Position numbers and translations under genes: made by a program. Below the pieces are notes generated by a model, which made no database searches, was not told the origin of the DNA, and saw only the letters and a program-made list of their open reading frames with translations. A stretch of DNA of 64,000 nucleotides. It comes from Leclercia sp. LSNIH1. Lineage in GTDB: Bacteria; Pseudomonadota; Gammaproteobacteria; Enterobacterales; Enterobacteriaceae. Location of the stretch: positions 620,001-684,000 of the forward strand of contig NZ_CP026167.1 of the NCBI RefSeq assembly GCF_002902985.1, read 5' to 3'. Shown one piece after another: positions 1 to 9,233 of the stretch. How positions within the stretch are numbered: the stretch's first letter is position 1; every line of letters starts with the position of its first letter.

Positions 1-354
1 TACGCGACGACGAATATCATCCCCGCTGGCGCCCGCGATAATCAGCGGGATCGCCACGTTGTCGAAGACCGTGCGGTCCATCAGCAGATGGTGATCCTGG
101 AAAATCATACCGATCTGCCGACGCAGAAACGGCACTTCGCGGTTTTTCAGGCGGCTGATGTCGTGGCCACTGAACCAGATTTTCCCGGCGCTTGGCCGTT
201 CGATCCCACAGATAAGCTTGAGCAGGGTACTTTTCCCCGCGCCGGAGTGGCCGGTCAGAAATGCCATCTCGCCCGGCTGCAGGTGGAATGTCACTCCCTG
301 CAGCGCTTGTCTCCCACCGAGATAGGCCTTGCTGACGTGTTCAAAGCGAATCAT
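1..354 (-). CDS. ftsE: Cell division ATP-binding protein FtsE (partial, N-terminal 118 residues)
   Basis: ABC-type ATPase that pairs with the membrane protein FtsX at the division septum and controls peptidoglycan hydrolases through EnvC. The minus strand starts at the ATG at 352-354 (MIRFEHVSKAYLGGRQALQG) and runs off the left edge. The Walker A motif GHSGAGKST and the Q-loop region (RQIGMIFQDHHLL) are present. The signature motif, Walker B and C-terminus lie outside the window. The start is only 2 nt after the ftsY stop, which matches the ftsY-ftsE-ftsX operon of enterobacteria. Identification is secure; completeness cannot be judged. Confidence 0.97.
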   Translation of the reverse strand, partial: MIRFEHVSKAYLGGRQALQGVTFHLQPGEMAFLTGHSGAGKSTLLKLICGIERPSAGKIWFSGHDISRLKNREVPFLRRQIGMIFQDHHLLMDRTVFDNVAIPLIIAGASGDDIRRRV

Positions 355-356
355 TG

Positions 357-1835
357 TTAATCCTCTCGGGCAAAAAGTGCCTCAATAAAGTCGCCCGATT
401 TAAACGGACGTAAATCTTCGATACGTTCGCCAACACCAATGTAGCGGATAGGAATACCAAACTGATCCGCTACCGAGAAGATCACCCCGCCTTTCGCGGT
501 GCCATCCAGCTTGGTCAGCGTGATCCCGGTCAGCCCTACCGCTTCATGGAACAGCTTCGCCTGGCTGATGGCGTTCTGTCCGGTGCTGGCATCAATAGTC
601 AGCATAATTTCATGCGGTGCATCTTCGTCCAGCTTTTTCATCACGCGGACGATCTTCTTCAGCTCTTCCATCAGGTGCGATTTATTCTGCAGACGCCCTG
701 CGGTATCGGCAATCAGGACATCAACATTGCGCGCTTTCGCCGCCTGAATCGCATCGAAAATTACCGATGCGGAGTCTGCGCCGGTGTGCTGGGCAATCAC
801 CGGAATATTGTTGCGCTGGCCCCACACCTGCAGCTGCTCAACGGCGGCGGCACGGAAGGTATCCCCCGCGGCCAGCATCACCGATTTACCTTGCTGTTCA
901 AACTGACGCGCCAGCTTGCCGATAGTGGTGGTTTTACCCACGCCGTTAACGCCCACCATCAGAATAACAAAAGGCATTTTGCCTTCAATATTAAGCGGTT
1001 CGTCAACTTTTGCGAGGATTTCACCCATCTCTTCTTTCAGCAGGCCGTAGAGCGCTTCGGCATCGCGCAGCTGTTTACGGCTGGCGCTCTCCGTCAGGCT
1101 GCTGATGATTTTGCGGGTGGTTTCCACGCCAACATCGGCAATCAGGAGCTGTTCTTCCAGCTCTTCAAAGAGATCATCATCGATTTTCTTGCCGCGGAAC
1201 AGACTGATAAATCCGGAACCGAGGTTCTCTTTGGTTTTGATCAGGCTGCGTTTCAGGCGCGCAAAGAAACCTTCTTTGGTCGGCTTTTCCTGCTCCTGAA
1301 CAATCTCTTCAACCGGCTCGTTCTCGTCGGCGACCGGGACAACCATCACCGCCTCTTCTGCCGCCTCAGCCGCCAGCGCCTGCGCTTCAAGCTCTTCGTC
1401 GCTGATCGTCTCTTCTTCGGTTTCTGGCAAATACTCTTCCGGGATCGCCTCTTTACTCTCTTCAGCGATCTCTTCCGGCAGCGGTAATTCTTCATGCTCG
1501 ACAGCCTGCGGCGGGACCGCCTCCGCGACCGGCTCGACAATCTCCTCGACCGCGACAGGTTCTGGCTCAACGGCGACAGGCTCCGGTTCAACCGGCTGCG
1601 GTTTTTCACGCTCCTGAACCTGCTCTGTGACCTCAACCACCTCTTCAGCAAAGGCTTCAGTCTCTTGCGGGCTGTGGGTGCGCGCTTCTGCTTCTACGTC
1701 AGCGACGGTTTCAACAGGGGTTTCAGGCTGCGGCTGTTCTGCGCTCTGTTGTTCTTCGTTCTGCTGCTCGGTTTCCTGCTCTTTTTGACCAAATCCCAGC
1801 CAGGAAAAGAAGCCACGTTTTTTCTCTTTTGCCAT
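357..1835 (-). CDS. ftsY: Signal recognition particle receptor FtsY
   Basis: GTPase receptor that docks the SRP (Ffh/4.5S RNA) with its ribosome-nascent chain to the inner membrane and the Sec translocon. The 492 residues comprise a basic amphipathic start (MAKEKKRGFFSWLGFG), a very acidic low-complexity A domain to about residue 190 with a tandem VEPEPVAVE-type repeat at 82-98, then the NG domain. GTPase motifs: GVNGVGKT at 295-302, DTAGR at 377-381, TKLD at 441-444. The acidic domain is the variable part of the family and accounts for the length. First gene of ftsYEX, divergent from rsmD across 137 nt. Confidence 0.98.
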   Translation of the reverse strand: MAKEKKRGFFSWLGFGQKEQETEQQNEEQQSAEQPQPETPVETVADVEAEARTHSPQETEAFAEEVVEVTEQVQEREKPQPVEPEPVAVEPEPVAVEEIVEPVAEAVPPQAVEHEELPLPEEIAEESKEAIPEEYLPETEEETISDEELEAQALAAEAAEEAVMVVPVADENEPVEEIVQEQEKPTKEGFFARLKRSLIKTKENLGSGFISLFRGKKIDDDLFEELEEQLLIADVGVETTRKIISSLTESASRKQLRDAEALYGLLKEEMGEILAKVDEPLNIEGKMPFVILMVGVNGVGKTTTIGKLARQFEQQGKSVMLAAGDTFRAAAVEQLQVWGQRNNIPVIAQHTGADSASVIFDAIQAAKARNVDVLIADTAGRLQNKSHLMEELKKIVRVMKKLDEDAPHEIMLTIDASTGQNAISQAKLFHEAVGLTGITLTKLDGTAKGGVIFSVADQFGIPIRYIGVGERIEDLRPFKSGDFIEALFARED

Positions 1836-1972
1836 CTGCGACTACACCCCTCGCGGTTAATTACTGGCGCTATATACATGGAAGCTAAAAAAATGATGAA
1901 ATAGTTTATCACTTAACTTAACGCACATCACCGCCTGCAAACGCAGGCCGTACGAGTGACCTGAGCAACAAT

Positions 1973-2575
1973 ATGAAGAAACCCAACCGTGCTGCCGCGG
2001 GCCAAATTCGCATTATCGGTGGTCAGTGGCGTGGCCGTAAACTTCCCGTCCCGGACAGCCCCGGCCTGCGCCCGACCACCGACCGCGTCCGTGAGACGCT
2101 GTTTAACTGGCTGGCACCTTCAATGGTAGATGCCCGTTGCCTGGACTGCTTCGCCGGAAGCGGCGCGCTCGGCCTTGAAGCCCTTTCACGCTACGCCGCC
2201 AGCGCCACGCTGCTGGAGATGGATCGCAGCGTCGCCCAGCAGTTGCAGCAAAACCTGGTGACGCTGAAAGCGGCGCACGCCCGCGTCGTTAACACCAACA
2301 CCCTCGCGTTTCTGGCCCAGGCGGGCACCCCGCACGATGTAGTATTTGTCGATCCGCCGTTTCGCAAAGGGCTGCTGGAAGAGACGCTGTCGCTGCTGGA
2401 AAACAACGGCTGGCTGGCGGATGATGCGCTAATCTACGTCGAGAGCGAGGTAGAAAACGGTTTACCGCCGGTGCCCGCCCACTGGGATCTGCACCGGGAG
2501 AAAGTAGCCGGACAGGTCGCCTATCGTCTTTATCACCGTCAATCACAAGGAGAGACTGATGCCGGTACTGATTAA
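1973..2575 (+). CDS. rsmD: 16S rRNA (guanine966-N2)-methyltransferase RsmD
   Basis: SAM-dependent methyltransferase that modifies G966 in the P-site loop of 16S rRNA during small-subunit assembly. The 200 residues show the SAM-binding motif DCFAGSGALGLEA at 58-70 and the catalytic DPPF motif at 127-130, which is typical of N2-guanine and N6-adenine methylases. Length agrees with the E. coli enzyme. The basic N-terminus (KKPNRAAAGQIRIIGG) is usual for the family. The last 17 nt overlap the start of yhhL, suggesting translational coupling. Confidence 0.97.
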   Translation: MKKPNRAAAGQIRIIGGQWRGRKLPVPDSPGLRPTTDRVRETLFNWLAPSMVDARCLDCFAGSGALGLEALSRYAASATLLEMDRSVAQQLQQNLVTLKAAHARVVNTNTLAFLAQAGTPHDVVFVDPPFRKGLLEETLSLLENNGWLADDALIYVESEVENGLPPVPAHWDLHREKVAGQVAYRLYHRQSQGETDAGTD

Positions 2576-2840
2576 TCTGGGTCGTTTGCTGATGCTGGGG
2601 GTCTGGGCATTTTTGCTCCTCAACCTCGTCCACCCGTTCCCACGCCCGATGAACATTTTTGTTAACGTGGCGCTGATTTTTACCTCGTTTATGCATGCCC
2701 TGCAGATGGTGATGCTAAAAAACGGCTTACCGAAAGACGGTCCGCAGATGACCGGCTGGCAGCAGGCCCGCGTCTTTATCTTCGGCGTGTTTGAGCTGCT
2801 GGTGTGGATGAAGAAATTTAAAGCGCAGGCGAAGAAGTAA
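2559..2840 (+). CDS. yhhL: YhhL family inner membrane protein (DUF1145)
   Basis: A 93-residue protein with two or three hydrophobic segments (about 8-25, 33-50 and 68-85) and a basic C-terminus (KKFKAQAKK). It matches the YhhL/DUF1145 family that follows rsmD in enterobacteria. No biochemical role is known to me. The start ATG at 2559 has a good ribosome binding site (AAGGAGA) inside the end of rsmD, and the reading frames overlap by 17 nt, so the two are almost certainly co-transcribed. Confidence 0.9.
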   Translation: MPVLINLGRLLMLGVWAFLLLNLVHPFPRPMNIFVNVALIFTSFMHALQMVMLKNGLPKDGPQMTGWQQARVFIFGVFELLVWMKKFKAQAKK

Positions 2841-2853
2841 CCTGCGGCCTTCT

Positions 2854-2884
2854 GCCCGGTGGCGCTGCGCTTACCGGGCCTACG
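2854..2884. repeat. REP palindrome between yhhL and yhhM
   Basis: Imperfect palindrome GCCCGGTGGCGCTGCGCTTACCGGGC followed by CTAC, the typical enterobacterial REP/PU sequence. It lies between two convergent genes, the common position for these elements, where they can act as transcript 3'-end stabilisers or gyrase/IHF targets. Confidence 0.85.
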
Positions 2885-2903
2885 TTTCGTGCGGGCTGGC
2901 TGA

Positions 2904-3263
2904 CTACGGCGCCGGATCAAACCCCTCAAACCGTGACCCCTTGTAACGCAACGTTCCTTTATCCCCCACCGTCAGCTGATGGTACTGCTTCTCGTCGAGG
3001 CGAAAGGTCATCTCCAGACCGCCGCTTTCCGGCTTAAAGCTCGCTTCATAGCGCATGCTGGTGCCGGCAGGCGTAACCTGCTGCTGACGCGATCGACGAT
3101 CGTTTAGCGCTTTTTCCCGTTTATTGCTCACCACCACCCGCTTTTGCAGCAGCGGCGCGGCGTCGTTATCGGCCTTTTCCCGACGCTGCTGCACAAAGCG
3201 AAATGACGCGGCAACGACGATAATTGCCAGAACGATAATAAAAAAGAGCGGCATCTTGCTCAT
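2904..3263 (-). CDS. yhhM: YhhM family protein (DUF2500)
   Basis: A 119-residue protein with one N-terminal membrane helix (PLFFIIVLAIIVVAASF, about 5-21), a highly charged linker rich in Arg/Lys, then a small beta-rich C-terminal domain (RYEASFKPESGGLEMTFRLD) ending in a short loop. The layout matches the DUF2500/YhhM family. Predicted orientation is N-in with the soluble domain in the periplasm, by inference from the positive residues. The function is unknown. It is convergent with yhhL and divergent from yhhN. Confidence 0.88.
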   Translation of the reverse strand: MSKMPLFFIIVLAIIVVAASFRFVQQRREKADNDAAPLLQKRVVVSNKREKALNDRRSRQQQVTPAGTSMRYEASFKPESGGLEMTFRLDEKQYHQLTVGDKGTLRYKGSRFEGFDPAP

Positions 3264-3390
3264 TAGACAATCCTTAAGACCAGGCTGAAATCAGGATAGC
3301 GTGCCACGCTGTGCATTGCTATTGGCCCGTCTGCACCACTACACTGAAGTGAAACTGTTTATTCAACAATAACAGATACAGGGACTTAAT

Positions 3391-4017
3391 ATGCTTTGGT
3401 CATTTATCGCTGTCTGTTTCTCCGCATGGCTGTATGTCGATGCGTCCTACCGCGGCCCTGCCTGGCAGCGCTGGCTGTTTAAACCCGTCACCCTCCTGCT
3501 GCTACTGCTGCTGGCCTGGCAGGCGCCGATGTTCAACGCCATCAGCTACCTGGTGCTCGCAGGGCTCTGCGCATCGCTGGTGGGCGATGCCCTGACCCTG
3601 CTGCCGCGCCAGCGCCTGCTCTATGCCGTGGGGGCGTTTTTCTTATCGCATCTGCTCTACACCATCTATTTCGCCAGCCAGATGACGCTCTCCTTCTTCT
3701 GGCCGCTGCCGCTGGCGCTGCTGGTCGTTGGCGCGGTGCTGATAGCGGTGGTCTGGACGCGTCTGGAGGAGATGCGCTGGCCAATCTGTACGTTTATCGC
3801 CATGACGCTGGTGATGGTGTGGCTGGCAGGTGAGCTGTGGTTCTTCCGTCCGACGGCCCCGGCGCTGTCGGCTTTCGTGGGGGCCACGCTCCTGCTGCTG
3901 AGCAATATTGTCTGGCTGGGCAGTCATTACCGTCGCCGTTTCCGCGCCGATAATGCCATTGCCGCCGCCTGCTATTTTGCCGGGCACTTCCTGATCGTGC
4001 GTTCGCTCTATATTTAA
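3391..4017 (+). CDS. yhhN: YhhN family membrane protein (lysoplasmalogenase-like)
   Basis: A 208-residue polytopic membrane protein with about seven or eight hydrophobic helices. It belongs to the YhhN/TMEM86 family, whose animal members hydrolyse lysoplasmalogen. Conserved acidic residues in membrane segments (GDALTLLP near 65, and the AGELWFF and N-rich segments further on) are visible. The substrate in enterobacteria, which generally lack plasmalogens, is not established. It ends 3 nt before the zntA promoter. Confidence 0.88.
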   Translation: MLWSFIAVCFSAWLYVDASYRGPAWQRWLFKPVTLLLLLLLAWQAPMFNAISYLVLAGLCASLVGDALTLLPRQRLLYAVGAFFLSHLLYTIYFASQMTLSFFWPLPLALLVVGAVLIAVVWTRLEEMRWPICTFIAMTLVMVWLAGELWFFRPTAPALSAFVGATLLLLSNIVWLGSHYRRRFRADNAIAAACYFAGHFLIVRSLYI

Positions 4018-4020
4018 CGC

Positions 4021-4052
4021 TTGACTCTGGAGTCGACTCCAGAGTGTATGCT
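4021..4052 (+). promoter_or_regulatory. ZntR-controlled zntA promoter with 20-bp spacer
   Basis: The -35 TTGACT (4021-4026) and -10 TATGCT (4047-4052) are separated by 20 bp. The spacer region is filled by the perfect palindrome CTCTGGAGTCGACTCCAGAG (4025-4044). This is the arrangement of MerR-family promoters: zinc-bound ZntR distorts the overlong spacer so that RNA polymerase can open it. The sequence is almost identical to the E. coli zntA promoter as I know it. Confidence 0.95.
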
Positions 4053-4089
4053 GCGGTTAATGAGAAAATTATCATTGCCGGAGAGTGCC

Positions 4090-6276
4090 ATGTCGACTCC
4101 AGAAACACCGAAAAAAGTGCCGCAGTTCGCGGCGCTTAAACTCGCCCCCCTTCCTGCTAAAGAGGCCTGTTGTAGCGTGGATCACACTCCACCGCAGGCC
4201 GAAACCGTGCTGCCTGCCGAGGGCGAGCGTTACAGCTGGGTGGTCAATGGCATGGACTGCGCCGCCTGCGCGCGCAAAGTGGAAAACGCCGTTCGCCAGG
4301 TGGCGGGGGTGAACCATGTCCAGGTGCTGTTTGCCACGCAAAAGCTGCTGGTTGATGCCGCAAGCAACGTCAGCGGCCAGGTCGAGGCCGCGGTAGTGAA
4401 GGCAGGCTACACGCTGCGCAATGAAAACGCGCCGGTCGAAAAATCCTCCATGCTGCGCGATAACCTCCCGCTCCTCACGCTGATAGTGTTGATGGCCCTG
4501 AGCTGGGGTCTGGCGCAGGTTAACCCTCCCCTCGGCAATATCGCCTTTATCGCCACCACGCTGGTCGGGCTCTGGCCGGTGGCCCGTCAGGCGCTGCGTC
4601 TGATGAAGAGCGGCAGTTGGTTCGCCATTGAGACGCTGATGAGCGTCGCCGCCATCGGGGCGCTGTTTATCGGTGCCACGGCGGAAGCGGCGATGGTGCT
4701 GCTGCTGTTTTTAACCGGCGAACGGCTGGAGGGCTGGGCGGCGAGCCGGGCGCGCAAAGGGGTGAGCGCGCTGATGGCGCTGAAACCGGAAACCGCCACG
4801 CAGATAATCAACGGCGAGCGCAAAACGGTGCCCATTGCCGGGCTGCGCCCGGGGGATGTGATCGAAGTCGCCGCTGGTGGACGCCTGCCCGCCGACGGGA
4901 CGCTGCTTACCGCCGCCGCCAGCTTTGATGAAAGCGCCCTCACCGGCGAGTCCATCCCGGTCGATCGCACCGCGGGCGAAAAGGTGCTAGCGGGAGCCAC
5001 CAGCGTCGATCGTCTGGTCGAGCTGACGGTCTTGTCGGAGCCGGGCGAGAGCGCCATCGACCGCATCCTGAAGCTGATTGAAGAGGCGGAAGCGCGCCGC
5101 GCCCCGGTGGAGCGCTTTATCGACCGCTTCAGCCGCCTCTATACCCCGGTGATTATGCTCATCGCCCTGCTGGTTGCTGTAGTGCCACCGCTGCTGTTCA
5201 GCGCGCCCTGGGAGGGCTGGATCTACAAGGGGCTGACCCTGCTGCTGATTGGCTGTCCATGTGCGCTGGTGATCTCGACGCCAGCGGCGATCACCTCCGG
5301 GCTGGCAGCCGCAGCGCGACGTGGCGCGTTGATTAAGGGCGGCGCGGCGCTGGAGCAGCTGGCGCAGGTGCAGCGGGTGGCCTTCGATAAAACCGGTACC
5401 CTGACGGTCGGCAAACCTCAGGTGACGGGCATTTATCCGCTCGACAACAGCGAAAACGCCCTGCTGGCGCTGGCGGCGGCGGTAGAGCAGGGTTCCACCC
5501 ACCCGCTGGCGCAGGCGATTGTGCGTGAAGCAAAAGCTCGCGGGCTGACGATTGCGGCGGCGACCGCGCAGCGGGCGCTAATGGGCTCCGGGATTGAAGC
5601 CGAGGTCGCGGGCAGTAAAGTGCTGATTTGCGCCGCGGATAAATTCCCTGCCCCGCACCTGGCGGTGCAAATCACTACCCTGGAGCAGGCCGGACAGACG
5701 GTGGTGACGGTGGTTCAGGAGGGCGTGGCCAAGGGACTTATTACGCTGCGCGACACCCTGCGGGATGATGCGAAAGAGGCCGTGCAGGCCCTGCATCAGC
5801 TGGGGATCAAAGGTGTGATTCTCACCGGGGATAACCCGCGCGCCGCCGCGGCCATTGCCGGCGAACTGGGGCTGGATTTCCGGGCGGGGCTGCTGCCCGC
5901 CGATAAAGTGCAGGCGGTGACGGCGCTGAATGACACCGCGCCGCTGGCGATGGTAGGAGACGGTATTAACGACGCCCCGGCAATGAAGGCGGCAACCCTT
6001 GGCATTGCAATGGGCAGTGGCACCGATGTGGCGCTGGAGACCGCCGACGCGGCCCTCACCCACAACCGCCTGAGCGGGCTGGCGCAGATGATCAGCCTCG
6101 CGCGCGCCACCCGCGCCAATATCCGGCAGAATATTACTATCGCGCTGGGGTTGAAGGGAATTTTCCTGCTGACCACCCTGCTGGGCATGACGGGATTATG
6201 GCTGGCGGTGCTGGCGGATACCGGGGCGACGGTGCTGGTGACGGCCAACGCGCTGCGGTTATTGCGCCAGAGGTAA
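4090..6276 (+). CDS. zntA: Zn(II)/Cd(II)/Pb(II)-exporting P1B-type ATPase ZntA
   Basis: Inner-membrane ATPase that pumps zinc, cadmium and lead out of the cytoplasm. The ATG at 4090 (MSTPETPKKV) is chosen over an upstream in-frame start because that one lies in the promoter; this gives 728 residues, close to the E. coli protein. Visible motifs: an N-terminal cysteine pair (ACC, 26-28), the heavy-metal-associated motif GMDCAAC (54-60), the membrane CPC metal site (389-391), the phosphorylated DKTGT (Asp433) and the GDGINDAP hinge. Regulated by ZntR through the adjacent operator. Confidence 0.98.
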   Translation: MSTPETPKKVPQFAALKLAPLPAKEACCSVDHTPPQAETVLPAEGERYSWVVNGMDCAACARKVENAVRQVAGVNHVQVLFATQKLLVDAASNVSGQVEAAVVKAGYTLRNENAPVEKSSMLRDNLPLLTLIVLMALSWGLAQVNPPLGNIAFIATTLVGLWPVARQALRLMKSGSWFAIETLMSVAAIGALFIGATAEAAMVLLLFLTGERLEGWAASRARKGVSALMALKPETATQIINGERKTVPIAGLRPGDVIEVAAGGRLPADGTLLTAAASFDESALTGESIPVDRTAGEKVLAGATSVDRLVELTVLSEPGESAIDRILKLIEEAEARRAPVERFIDRFSRLYTPVIMLIALLVAVVPPLLFSAPWEGWIYKGLTLLLIGCPCALVISTPAAITSGLAAAARRGALIKGGAALEQLAQVQRVAFDKTGTLTVGKPQVTGIYPLDNSENALLALAAAVEQGSTHPLAQAIVREAKARGLTIAAATAQRALMGSGIEAEVAGSKVLICAADKFPAPHLAVQITTLEQAGQTVVTVVQEGVAKGLITLRDTLRDDAKEAVQALHQLGIKGVILTGDNPRAAAAIAGELGLDFRAGLLPADKVQAVTALNDTAPLAMVGDGINDAPAMKAATLGIAMGSGTDVALETADAALTHNRLSGLAQMISLARATRANIRQNITIALGLKGIFLLTTLLGMTGLWLAVLADTGATVLVTANALRLLRQR

Positions 6277-6284
6277 GAAAAAGC

Positions 6285-6353
6285 CCGGTGGCGGCTGCGC
6301 CTTACCGGGCCTACGATTTTCCAGGCCGGGCAAGCGCAGCGCCGCCCGGCCCC
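6285..6353. repeat. Inverted pair of REP palindromes (BIME) after zntA
   Basis: Two REP units face each other: GCCCGGTGGCGGCTGCGCC... at the left, and GGCCGGGCAAGCGCAGCGCC... at the right, separated by about 10 nt. They fill the space between convergent zntA and the TRAP permease gene and may serve as a two-way transcript end. Confidence 0.85.
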
Positions 6354-6357
6354 ATCG

Positions 6358-7644
6358 TTACTGCATTCCCAACGTGTGCGGCAACCACAGCGATATTGCC
6401 GGAATGTAGGTCACCATCCCTAACACTATCAGCAGCATGGCATAGAACGGCAGCATCTCCTTCACTACGGCTTCGATCTTCTGCTTGCTCACCGCGCTGG
6501 CGACAAACAGCACCGAGCCTACCGGCGGGGTAATCAGGCCGATCCCGAGGTTAACCATCATGATCATGCCGAAGTGCACCGGATCGATACCCAGGGCGTT
6601 GGTCACCGGCAGCAGGACCGGCGTCAGGATCAGGATGATCGGCGCCATGTCCATCAGGGTGCCAATCAGCAGCAGCATGATGTTGAGGTACATCAGAATG
6701 ACGTACTTGTTATCCGACAGCGACGTAAAGAATGCGGTGATGCGCATCGGCAGCTGCATGTAGGTCATCACCGCGCCAAAGGCCGCGGCAAAGCCAATCA
6801 GGATCATCACGATGGTGACCGTTTTGACCGTGCGGCACATCAGCTTCGGCAGCTCGTTCCACTTATAGTCGCGATAGATAAACATGGTGACGAAGAAGGC
6901 CCACAGGCAGGCGACCGCCGCAGACTCCGTTGCGGTAAAGATACCCGACAGGATCCCGCCGAGAATAATCACCACCGTCATCAGGCCCCACAGCGCATCC
7001 AGCATGGTTTTTAACGCCTGCTTGAACGGAATGCGCTCCCCTTTCGGGTAGCCGCGCTTGCGCGCGAAGCATAAACAGAGCGCCATCAGCCCCATGCCCA
7101 GCAGCAGACCCGGCAGTACGCCCGCGATAAACAGCGTGGCGATAGAGACCGTGCCGCCTGCCGCCAGGGAGTAGATCACCGAGTTGTGGCTCGGCGGGAT
7201 CAGAATCGCCTGCACAGAGCCGCTGGCGGTGACCGCCGCCGCATATTCGCGCGGATAGCCCTTCTTCTCCATCTCCGGGATCATCACGGTCCCGATGGAG
7301 GCGGTATCCGCCACCGAGGAGCCGGAAATAGCGCCGAAAAAGGTCGAAGCGACGATATTCACCAGCGACAGCCCGCCGCGAATAAAGCCGACAAAGATAT
7401 AGGCGAAGTTAACCAGCCGCCGGGCAATGCCCCCTTCCGCCATGATCGCCCCCGCGAGGATAAAGAACGGGATCGCCAGCAGGGTAAATTTGTTCACCCC
7501 GCTGGTGATTTGGATCATTAATGCTTCCAGCGGCAGATCAATCCACAGCGCGCCAGCCACGGCGCTTAAGCCGACGGCAAAGGCCACCGGCATCCCCAGC
7601 GCCAGCAGAATGGCGAGGGTGAATAACAAAACAAAGGCATCCAT
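6358..7644 (-). CDS. TRAP transporter large permease subunit (DctM family)
   Basis: A 428-residue polytopic inner-membrane protein of the DctM/YiaN family, the ion-coupled translocation subunit of a tripartite ATP-independent periplasmic transporter. Typical features are the many glycine-rich helices, the conserved GAISGSSVADTASIG segment and the PPSHNSVIY motif at about 150-160. It starts 10 nt after the small permease gene, so the three TRAP genes form one operon (binding protein, small permease, large permease). Substrate cannot be read from sequence; upstream sites suggest a sugar acid. Confidence 0.95.
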   Translation of the reverse strand: MDAFVLLFTLAILLALGMPVAFAVGLSAVAGALWIDLPLEALMIQITSGVNKFTLLAIPFFILAGAIMAEGGIARRLVNFAYIFVGFIRGGLSLVNIVASTFFGAISGSSVADTASIGTVMIPEMEKKGYPREYAAAVTASGSVQAILIPPSHNSVIYSLAAGGTVSIATLFIAGVLPGLLLGMGLMALCLCFARKRGYPKGERIPFKQALKTMLDALWGLMTVVIILGGILSGIFTATESAAVACLWAFFVTMFIYRDYKWNELPKLMCRTVKTVTIVMILIGFAAAFGAVMTYMQLPMRITAFFTSLSDNKYVILMYLNIMLLLIGTLMDMAPIILILTPVLLPVTNALGIDPVHFGMIMMVNLGIGLITPPVGSVLFVASAVSKQKIEAVVKEMLPFYAMLLIVLGMVTYIPAISLWLPHTLGMQ

Positions 7645-7654
7645 TGTTCACCCC

Positions 7655-8164
7655 TTAACTGTGGTTGCCGATCAGCACGACCGGGCGACTTTCCTGAGAG
7701 CCAAACAGCAGGCGCTCAAGCACAAACAGGATCAAAATCGCCGACCCCACCGGCAGCGGCAGATAACTTTCGCCGGAGGTCAGGATCGGAAACTCCGCGA
7801 CCGGCTGGTCCCAGAGTTCAATGCACAGCAGGTAGCTGTACCAGAACATGATGCCGGAGATGACCAGCATCAGCAGATCCACCACCCGTGCGCAGACCGT
7901 TTTCAGTGAGTCTGGCAATCTGTCTGTGAGCATGTTCACCGCAATATGTGAGCCGGCGCGGTAGCTCACCGCCGCGCCGATAAAGGTGAACGTCACCATG
8001 CAGATAATGGCAATCGGCTCCGGCCACGACTCACCGCGGTTGAGTACGTAGCGCGAAAAGATGCCAATCGGGATAACGATGGTCATCACCAGCAGCGACA
8101 GCCCGGCAATGGCCATCGCCAGCAGGTAGAGACGGTCCATCCATTTCAGATAGAGTTCGGACAT
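7655..8164 (-). CDS. TRAP transporter small permease subunit (DctQ family)
   Basis: A 169-residue protein with four predicted membrane helices, the usual DctQ/YiaM layout. The small subunit packs against the large permease and is needed for transport. The sequence NRGESWPEPIAIICMVTFTF in the second helix region is typical of the family. It lies 12 nt after the binding-protein gene and 10 nt before the large subunit gene, fitting a single transcript. Confidence 0.94.
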   Translation of the reverse strand: MSELYLKWMDRLYLLAMAIAGLSLLVMTIVIPIGIFSRYVLNRGESWPEPIAIICMVTFTFIGAAVSYRAGSHIAVNMLTDRLPDSLKTVCARVVDLLMLVISGIMFWYSYLLCIELWDQPVAEFPILTSGESYLPLPVGSAILILFVLERLLFGSQESRPVVLIGNHS

Positions 8165-8176
8165 AAATACTCCGGC

Positions 8177-9148
8177 TTACTTAACGTCAGCGATGGCTTT
8201 CATCAGATCCTGATGTTTTTCACCATACTGGGCGCGCACCGGCTCGGTCGCTTTGACGAACACCGCCTTGTCGATGTCGTGGAACTGCACGCCGCCCGCC
8301 TTCATCTTCGCCAGCGCTTCGTCGTTGTAGGCCTGCCACAGCTTACGCTGCTCCATCTGCGCTTCACGGGCCAGGGTCTTAATTTTTTCCTGCTCGTCGG
8401 CGCTCAGCTTGTCCCACTTCACTTTGGAGTAGAGCAGCATTTCCGGAGTGATAAAGTGGCCGCTCAGGGTGTAGTTTTTGGCCACCGGCATGTAGTTGTG
8501 GGCGATATAGGTCGGTGGGTTATTCTCAGCGCCGTCGATAACGCCGGTCTGCATGCCGCTGTAGACTTCACTTACCCCCATCGCCACCGAGTTGGCGCCC
8601 ATATCTTTCAACGTCGCCAGCGCCACCGGGCTGCCCTGAACGCGGATTTTCTTACCTTTCAAATCTTCCGGTTTAACAATCGGATCTTTGGTGATCAGGT
8701 TACGGGTGCCGGAGTCCATCCAGCCGAGGAAGACCAGCTTCGATTTCGGGTTCGCCGTCAGTTTTTCGCCGATCTGCTTACCGATGTCGCCGTCGATCAC
8801 TTTGTGCATATGGTCTTCATCGCGGAATACATACGGCAGGGTAAAGACTTCGATATCCGGCAGGATGGCCGCAACCGGCGCCATGGAGACGCGGATCATA
8901 TCGATGGCGCCCATCTGCGCCTGCTCAATCATCTGCTTTTCATCACCCAGTACGCCGCCAGGGAAGACTTTGATCTCCAGCTTGCCGTCGGTTTGTTGTT
9001 TAAGTTTTTCACCCATATGCTCCACCGCCACCACGTTCGGGTAGCCTTCAGGATGCACATCAGCAGCTTTAATGGTTTGAGCAGAGACAGAGGCAGCAAA
9101 AGCAGACAGACACAGAGCGGCCAGCAACGGCTTGATGGTCGTTTTCAT
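8177..9148 (-). CDS. TRAP transporter periplasmic substrate-binding protein (DctP family)
   Basis: A 323-residue periplasmic protein with a clear signal peptide (MKTTIKPLLAALCLSAFAASVSA, cleavage expected near 23). It captures the substrate and hands it to the membrane subunits. The DctP-family core is present: GKKIRVQGSPVALATLKDMG, containing the arginine that usually binds the substrate carboxylate, and later EVYSGMQTGVIDGAENN. That points to an organic acid or sugar acid substrate. First gene of the operon. E. coli K-12 has no such operon between zntA and tusA. Confidence 0.95.
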   Translation of the reverse strand: MKTTIKPLLAALCLSAFAASVSAQTIKAADVHPEGYPNVVAVEHMGEKLKQQTDGKLEIKVFPGGVLGDEKQMIEQAQMGAIDMIRVSMAPVAAILPDIEVFTLPYVFRDEDHMHKVIDGDIGKQIGEKLTANPKSKLVFLGWMDSGTRNLITKDPIVKPEDLKGKKIRVQGSPVALATLKDMGANSVAMGVSEVYSGMQTGVIDGAENNPPTYIAHNYMPVAKNYTLSGHFITPEMLLYSKVKWDKLSADEQEKIKTLAREAQMEQRKLWQAYNDEALAKMKAGGVQFHDIDKAVFVKATEPVRAQYGEKHQDLMKAIADVK

Positions 9149-9233
9149 TGAGTCAACTCCAGGGTATGAGGTAAGCGTTGGAACGGCGTTTTAGTTTTCA
9201 GCTTCAAAACTAGCCTAAGGCCTGGAAAACGAG

